From an uncultured Alistipes sp. (GTDB lineage Bacteria; Bacteroidota; Bacteroidia; Bacteroidales; UBA932): 34,828 nt of DNA. The DNA is taken from the NCBI GenBank assembly GCA_900544175.1, contig UQUN01000027.1, forward strand, positions 1-34,828. Reading direction: 5' to 3'. The translations under genes were made by a program, and so were the position numbers. This document shows positions 31,553-34,828 of this stretch, in pieces. Under the pieces are notes generated by a model. The model made no database searches and was not told where the DNA came from. It was given only the letters and a program-made list of their open reading frames with translations. The first letter of the stretch is position 1. Each line of letters starts with the position of its first letter.

Positions 31553-32845
31553 CTGCTCAAAGGAATCGCTTTTGATATATGCCCTTTTTACCTTGTTCAC
31601 GGCAATTTCTTTCAATAATCCGAGCTGTACAAGCTTGATGATGTCAGATTTTGCAGTTGTGGGAGTTATTCTGAACTTGACCTGGACATCTTTTACAGTC
31701 ATAACCTCATTCGGATTGTCATCAAACATCTTTATGATTTCAGCTTGTCTTTCGTTGATGCCTGACTTCCCCAGATATTGATGAGCGGCTTCCCGCTCTT
31801 TGGTCTTTCTTTTTATGTATTCCTGCATATCCCTGAATGCCAACTCGAGAACTCTCATATGGTATGTTATGAAATAGCCCAGATCATTGTTCTCGATTTC
31901 CGCGTACAGAAAGGATTTTTCGTAAGAGGGTTTAGAGCGGTAAATGATGCGGGATATTGACAGATATTCCATCAGCCAATAACCCTGACGCAGCATATAC
32001 CAGTAAAAGATTGCCCGTGCAGTCCGTCCGTTCCCGTCAACGAACGGATGCATGTATGCAATCATGTAATGGATGATAATTCCTTTTATGATAGGGTGGA
32101 TATATGGTCTGGATTCATGGTTGTTGAAAAAATCACACAATGTTTCCAGGAAATGAGGCAGTTCTGTATATGCCGGAGGTGTGTGTACAATCTCACGGGT
32201 AATGGCATTCTCCACGACGACCTGGTCATTTTGACGGAACCGGCCGGAATCTTCAGGATTGTCCAGCGTGCTGTCAGTCATCAGCCGGTGAACCTGAAGC
32301 AGCAGTTCTGTTGTAAGCGGCTCCGACTTATGCGTGACGATAAACTGAATTGTCTCATAGTTGTTGAAAATCATCTGCTGGGACTTATCAGCGGGGGACA
32401 TTTTCTTGCGCAGCATTTCCTTAGCTATCCTGCGTGTTGTAGAAGCTCCTTCCATCATACTTGAAGATATGGCCTCTTCCATAAGGGAACTTATAAGATA
32501 CCGTTCCTTTGTTTTTTCAGGTATAGTGGTTTCATACTCCCATCTTCCCCCGAAGTTCATATCAAAAGAATGACATTGCCGCTGCATTCTGTCGGTCAAT
32601 GCGAAGTGGATATTGTATTTTCCCCAATTTTTGACAGATACGTTGGAAATGAATCTTTGGGCTTTTATCAGGGCCCATAACTCATTCGGAGACTTGTGGA
32701 AAGAATTTCTGATATACTTTATTCTATCCCAATATCCGTATTCATCATTCAAGTCTTCTATAAAAGAACGCAGCTCGTTATCTTGCTGTAGTTCCATAAT
32801 GGCTTGAAGAAGGCTGTGCTGAGGTATGTCAGGGGCTTTTTCCAT
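31535..32845 (-). CDS. Fic-domain AMP-transferase with C-terminal winged helix
   Basis: 436 residues. The Fic core motif HPFVDGNGRTAR (from His266) is complete: His is the general base and the glycine loop binds the nucleotide phosphates, so transfer of AMP to a target hydroxyl is possible. An inhibitory motif SSMMEG (128-133; form [S/T]xxxE[G/N]) lies before the Fic domain. Its glutamate normally blocks the ATP gamma-phosphate site, as in intramolecularly inhibited (class II) Fic proteins. The C-terminal winged helix (about 375-430; VMTVKDVQVKFRITPTTAKSDIIKLVQLGLLKEI) suggests DNA binding and autoregulation. Start MEKAPD (32845) fits the -7 box at 32869-32862; an in-frame ATG upstream (32923) lies before the promoter. 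The gene is visibly AT-rich relative to neighbours, a sign of transfer. Confidence 0.9.
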   Translation of the reverse strand: MEKAPDIPQHSLLQAIMELQQDNELRSFIEDLNDEYGYWDRIKYIRNSFHKSPNELWALIKAQRFISNVSVKNWGKYNIHFALTDRMQRQCHSFDMNFGGRWEYETTIPEKTKERYLISSLMEEAISSSMMEGASTTRRIAKEMLRKKMSPADKSQQMIFNNYETIQFIVTHKSEPLTTELLLQVHRLMTDSTLDNPEDSGRFRQNDQVVVENAITREIVHTPPAYTELPHFLETLCDFFNNHESRPYIHPIIKGIIIHYMIAYMHPFVDGNGRTARAIFYWYMLRQGYWLMEYLSISRIIYRSKPSYEKSFLYAEIENNDLGYFITYHMRVLELAFRDMQEYIKRKTKEREAAHQYLGKSGINERQAEIIKMFDDNPNEVMTVKDVQVKFRITPTTAKSDIIKLVQLGLLKEIAVNKVKRAYIKSDSFEQILSNL

Positions 32846-32861
32846 ACTTTTAAGATTTTCA

Positions 32862-32869
32862 CAAAAATA
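32862..32869 (-). promoter_or_regulatory. -7 box of the Fic gene
   Basis: TATTTTTG on the minus strand, perfect TAnnTTTG, ends 16 nt before ATG 32845. The 33-bp palindrome begins 4 bp further upstream and covers the usual -33 region. Confidence 0.7.
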
Positions 32870-32873
32870 GAAA

Positions 32874-32906
32874 ATTCTTTCCAATCTGTAAGACAATGGA
32901 AAGAAT
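32874..32906. promoter_or_regulatory. 33-bp palindrome, copy 1, between Fic and efflux-pump promoters
   Basis: The perfect inverted repeat has 12-bp arms (AAATTCTTTCCA at 32872-32883 and TGGAAAGAATTT at 32897-32908) around 13 nt. It sits between the Fic -7 box (32862-32869) and the MFS -7 box (32933-32940), overlapping the Fic -33 region. It is a candidate operator for the Fic winged helix. Confidence 0.8.
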
Positions 32907-32932
32907 TTATAAGCAATTGCCATGATTTTGTG

Positions 32933-32940
32933 TACATTTG
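32933..32940 (+). promoter_or_regulatory. -7 box of the MFS pump gene
   Basis: TACATTTG, a perfect TAnnTTTG, ends 8 nt before ATG 32949, implying a very short leader. No clear TTG at standard spacing. Confidence 0.6.
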
Positions 32941-32948
32941 CCGCAGTT

Positions 32949-34343
32949 ATGAATAATAATGCAGAGCACATCACCGGCAATCTGGAGTGGGACGGTCTGT
33001 CCCGCCCGAAGATTTACTATGCGGTGGCCTCGCTGTGGTGCGGAATATTTCTGTCGGTGATGGACGGCAATATCTGCAATGTGGCCCTGCCTACAATAGC
33101 GCAGGAGCTGGGGGTGTCGTCAGCAGACTCCATCTGGGTAGTCAACTCGTTCCAGCTGGTTATCATGATGACCCTGCTGTCTTTCTCCTCGCTCGGGGAG
33201 CTGCTGAGTTACAAGCGGGTCTATGTCTCCGGAGTTGTGCTGTTCACCATAGGCTCGTTTTTCTGTGCCCTTTCGCATACTCTGCCGCTGCTTGTGGCCT
33301 CCAGAGTCTTTCAGGGTATCGGTGCGGCGATGATGATGAGTGTCAATACCACGCTTGTCAAGATCACCTATCCGAAAAAGTACCTGGGCCGTGGTGTCGG
33401 ACTTAACGCGACGGTGGTGGCCCTTGCCTCGGTGGCCGGTCCTACAGTTGCGGCAGGTATTCTTTCGTTCGCCTCCTGGCCCTGGCTCTTCGCCATCAAT
33501 ATACCTGTTGGGACAGTGACTTTCTTCATGGCATGGAAGCATCTGCCGGACAATCCTACCCATATCGAGGGACGCCATTTCAATATCCGGGACGGCCTGC
33601 TCAATGCCGCTGTATTCGGCCTGCTGATAGGCTGCATCGAGATGTACTCGCATGGAACCGGGCCTACCGCAGTGCTTATAGGTGTGGCGCTTTTGCTGAT
33701 TCTCGGCTACGTCTATGTACGCTCGCAGCTTGACCGGAAGTATCCCATGCTGCCGTTCGACCTGCTCCGTATTCCTGTATTCTCAATGTCGGTGCTTACC
33801 AGCATCATATCCTTCACGGCACAGATGATGGCAATGGTGGCCATACCGTTCATGCTCCTGCATACTTTCGGGATGAATGCCGTGGAGACAGGACTGCTGA
33901 TGACCTCCTGGCCGCTGGTCATCGTGTTCGTAGCCCCGCTCGCAGGCTCGCTCATAGGTAAGGTGCATCCCGGACTCCTCGGTTTTTTCGGTCTGCTGCT
34001 GATGAGTGCAGGATGTTTTCTGCTCTCATTTATTCCTGAGAACGCCTCGCATCCGGACATAGCATGGCGGCTGATGATGTGCGGGGCCGGCTTCGGGTTA
34101 TTCCAGTCGCCCAACAACCACATGCTTCTCAGCTCCGCACCCAACCACCGTGCCGGCAGTGCGGGTGGCATGCTTGCTACAGCCCGCCTCGTAGGCCAGT
34201 CCACCGGTGCAGCCCTCGTCGCCCTCTTCTTCCATCTTTTCGGAGACAGTGCTCCCCACGACGCCATGCTCCTGGCCGGCATCCTCACCATCTGCGGCGC
34301 CCTCTCATCCGTTTCACGTCTCGGTCTACGCAAACCTTTGTAG
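32949..34343 (+). CDS. MFS drug efflux transporter, DHA2-like
   Basis: 464 residues with about 14 hydrophobic segments, the number expected for DHA2 drug/proton antiporters of the EmrB/QacA type. Helix 1 carries LSVMDGNICNVALPTIAQELGVSSADSIWVVNSFQL, the DHA2 start (conserved Asp in helix 1). The loop between helices 2 and 3 has a motif A-like GELLSYKRVYVSG. Antiporter motif C is approximated by ASVAGPTVAAG. The likely role is proton-driven export of toxic compounds from the inner membrane; substrates cannot be told. ATG 32949 is supported by the nearby -7 box; an ATG at 32922 would lie before it. It is divergent from the Fic gene, with a shared palindrome between their promoters. No outer-membrane or fusion-protein gene is adjacent. 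Confidence 0.88.
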   Translation: MNNNAEHITGNLEWDGLSRPKIYYAVASLWCGIFLSVMDGNICNVALPTIAQELGVSSADSIWVVNSFQLVIMMTLLSFSSLGELLSYKRVYVSGVVLFTIGSFFCALSHTLPLLVASRVFQGIGAAMMMSVNTTLVKITYPKKYLGRGVGLNATVVALASVAGPTVAAGILSFASWPWLFAINIPVGTVTFFMAWKHLPDNPTHIEGRHFNIRDGLLNAAVFGLLIGCIEMYSHGTGPTAVLIGVALLLILGYVYVRSQLDRKYPMLPFDLLRIPVFSMSVLTSIISFTAQMMAMVAIPFMLLHTFGMNAVETGLLMTSWPLVIVFVAPLAGSLIGKVHPGLLGFFGLLLMSAGCFLLSFIPENASHPDIAWRLMMCGAGFGLFQSPNNHMLLSSAPNHRAGSAGGMLATARLVGQSTGAALVALFFHLFGDSAPHDAMLLAGILTICGALSSVSRLGLRKPL

Positions 34344-34828
34344 CCGCACCTGTTGTAGGGCCTGCATTACTGAGGTTCAGTCGATTTACCAGTGGGGATA
34401 TGCATGTAATGTAGGTCAAAAATACCCCTGGGTCGCAAGAAACCTCTCCTAAAGCCACTTCCGCCATCACGGGTGGCATGCCGGCTGCAAGCTGACCACA
34501 TATCCGGATGCCCGATTGCAGCTTCTGAAACCAGAAATCACTCATGGAACACGCATACGTATTCTAACTGACTTACAGTAACCGTCGTAACTGTCATATA
34601 TCGTCGTATAAAGCCCCGCGACATGAAAAGGCAGACCCTAAAGCGACTTGTCAGGCTATTACTCCCTTTCGACAGGCCGCTCTGTGGCAGATTCTCCATC
34701 CGGACCCACGCCATCATCCGGCCACCACCGCAACGGCAGCATTTTCCGCGATTCAGTGCCGTAGTGGGTCATTAGCAAAATCCGCCCAGGCAATGCCGGC
34801 CGAAATGGCTGGAACCCAAAACCGTGTA
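34344..34828. other. Gene-free right end, repeat-containing
   Basis: 485 nt without a credible gene. A minus-strand ORF at 34285-34545 runs into the MFS coding end, has no recognisable domain or promoter, and is rejected. The stretch contains the 36-bp element shared with 9752-9787. The interval may continue into a larger repeat beyond the window. Confidence 0.65.
34726..34761 (-). repeat. 36-bp element shared with 9752-9787 (inverted)
   Basis: On the minus strand CGGCACTGAATCGCGGAAA and CTGCCGTTGCGGTG match copy 9752-9787, with 33 of 36 bases identical. Similarity weakens beyond it but GGAGAA and TGCCACA recur in order. Confidence 0.75.

Noticed and set aside
31362..31781. 139-residue plus-strand ORF with FFPLFYKLERI, like FFPLSYRLERIFYF upstream of Fic
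   Set aside because: The peptide similarity comes from the shared 33-bp palindrome read in one frame; the ORF is antisense to the peptidase and Fic genes.
34380..34415. Possible third copy of the 140-bp repeat (GATTT..CAGTGGG..ATGCAT)
   Set aside because: Only about 20 bases are similar, with gaps, and the rest of the repeat does not follow; likely chance or too decayed to call.
34285..34545. Possible diversity-generating-retroelement-like variable region on the minus strand (LAAG...VCV pattern)
   Set aside because: The ORF is antisense to the MFS C-terminus, the resemblance is short and weak, and no reverse transcriptase or template repeat is present in the window.
1..34828. CRISPR arrays, integrase genes, insertion sequences, rRNA genes
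   Set aside because: None seen: no regularly spaced repeats of 25-40 nt, no transposase or integrase motifs, and no rRNA sequence.

Overview
The window looks like chromosomal DNA from a Bacteroidales bacterium of moderate GC content. An Alistipes-like or uncultured relative is possible, but I cannot place the genus. The evidence is a set of promoters with the Bacteroidetes -7 box TAnnTTTG, many lipoproteins with short lipoboxes, a BACON-domain lipoprotein, a TonB-dependent receptor paired with a DUF4249 lipoprotein, a GH109-type secreted oxidoreductase-fold enzyme, and few Shine-Dalgarno sequences. There are no phage genes, transposases or CRISPR arrays. The window begins inside a repeat, and its last part also carries a repeat shared with an internal site, so it may be a contig broken at repeats (inference).

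Layout. Positions 1-2960 hold a repeat copy, then a radical SAM/lipoprotein module: a radical SAM enzyme with extra C-terminal cysteines, two paralogous small lipoproteins, and a HAD phosphatase lying between the first lipoprotein and the enzyme. Positions 3107-6761 hold an AlbA_2/Schlafen-type regulator, a conserved membrane protein, and a fusion of a YczE-like membrane domain with a cytidylate-kinase-like domain. Positions 7009-9092 hold a GNAT-methyltransferase fusion translationally coupled to a flavodoxin/ferredoxin fusion. Positions 9093-9838 are gene-free and repeat-rich. Positions 9839-14135 hold two more AlbA_2 proteins, an AlkD-like DNA glycosylase-fold protein and RsmA. Positions 14155-18772 hold a GH109-like lipoprotein, two terminators, a BACON lipoprotein and a MacB-like permease. 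MutS follows (to 21475), transcribed divergently from a run of lipoprotein, TonB receptor, DUF4249, glycosyltransferase, 33-residue mini-lipoprotein and dihydrofolate reductase. Positions 28076-32845 hold tRNA-Ala(GGC), iron superoxide dismutase, a DUF3089 hydrolase, an M49-like metallopeptidase and a Fic AMP-transferase. A DHA2-type efflux pump (32949-34343) and a gene-free repeat-containing end close the window.

The most interesting signals are these. (1) The rSAM/lipoprotein module has two paralogous candidate substrates. (2) A 24-bp palindrome has identical promoter geometry in front of two different AlbA_2 regulator genes. (3) Two near-identical 33-bp palindromes bracket the Fic gene, one lying between the Fic and efflux-pump promoters. 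(4) A dispersed repeat of about 140 bp is present in inverted orientation at positions 1-145 and 9400-9539. (5) There are two unusual domain fusions. (6) Several genes have their -7 box only 4-10 nt before the start codon, implying leaderless or very short-leader mRNAs.
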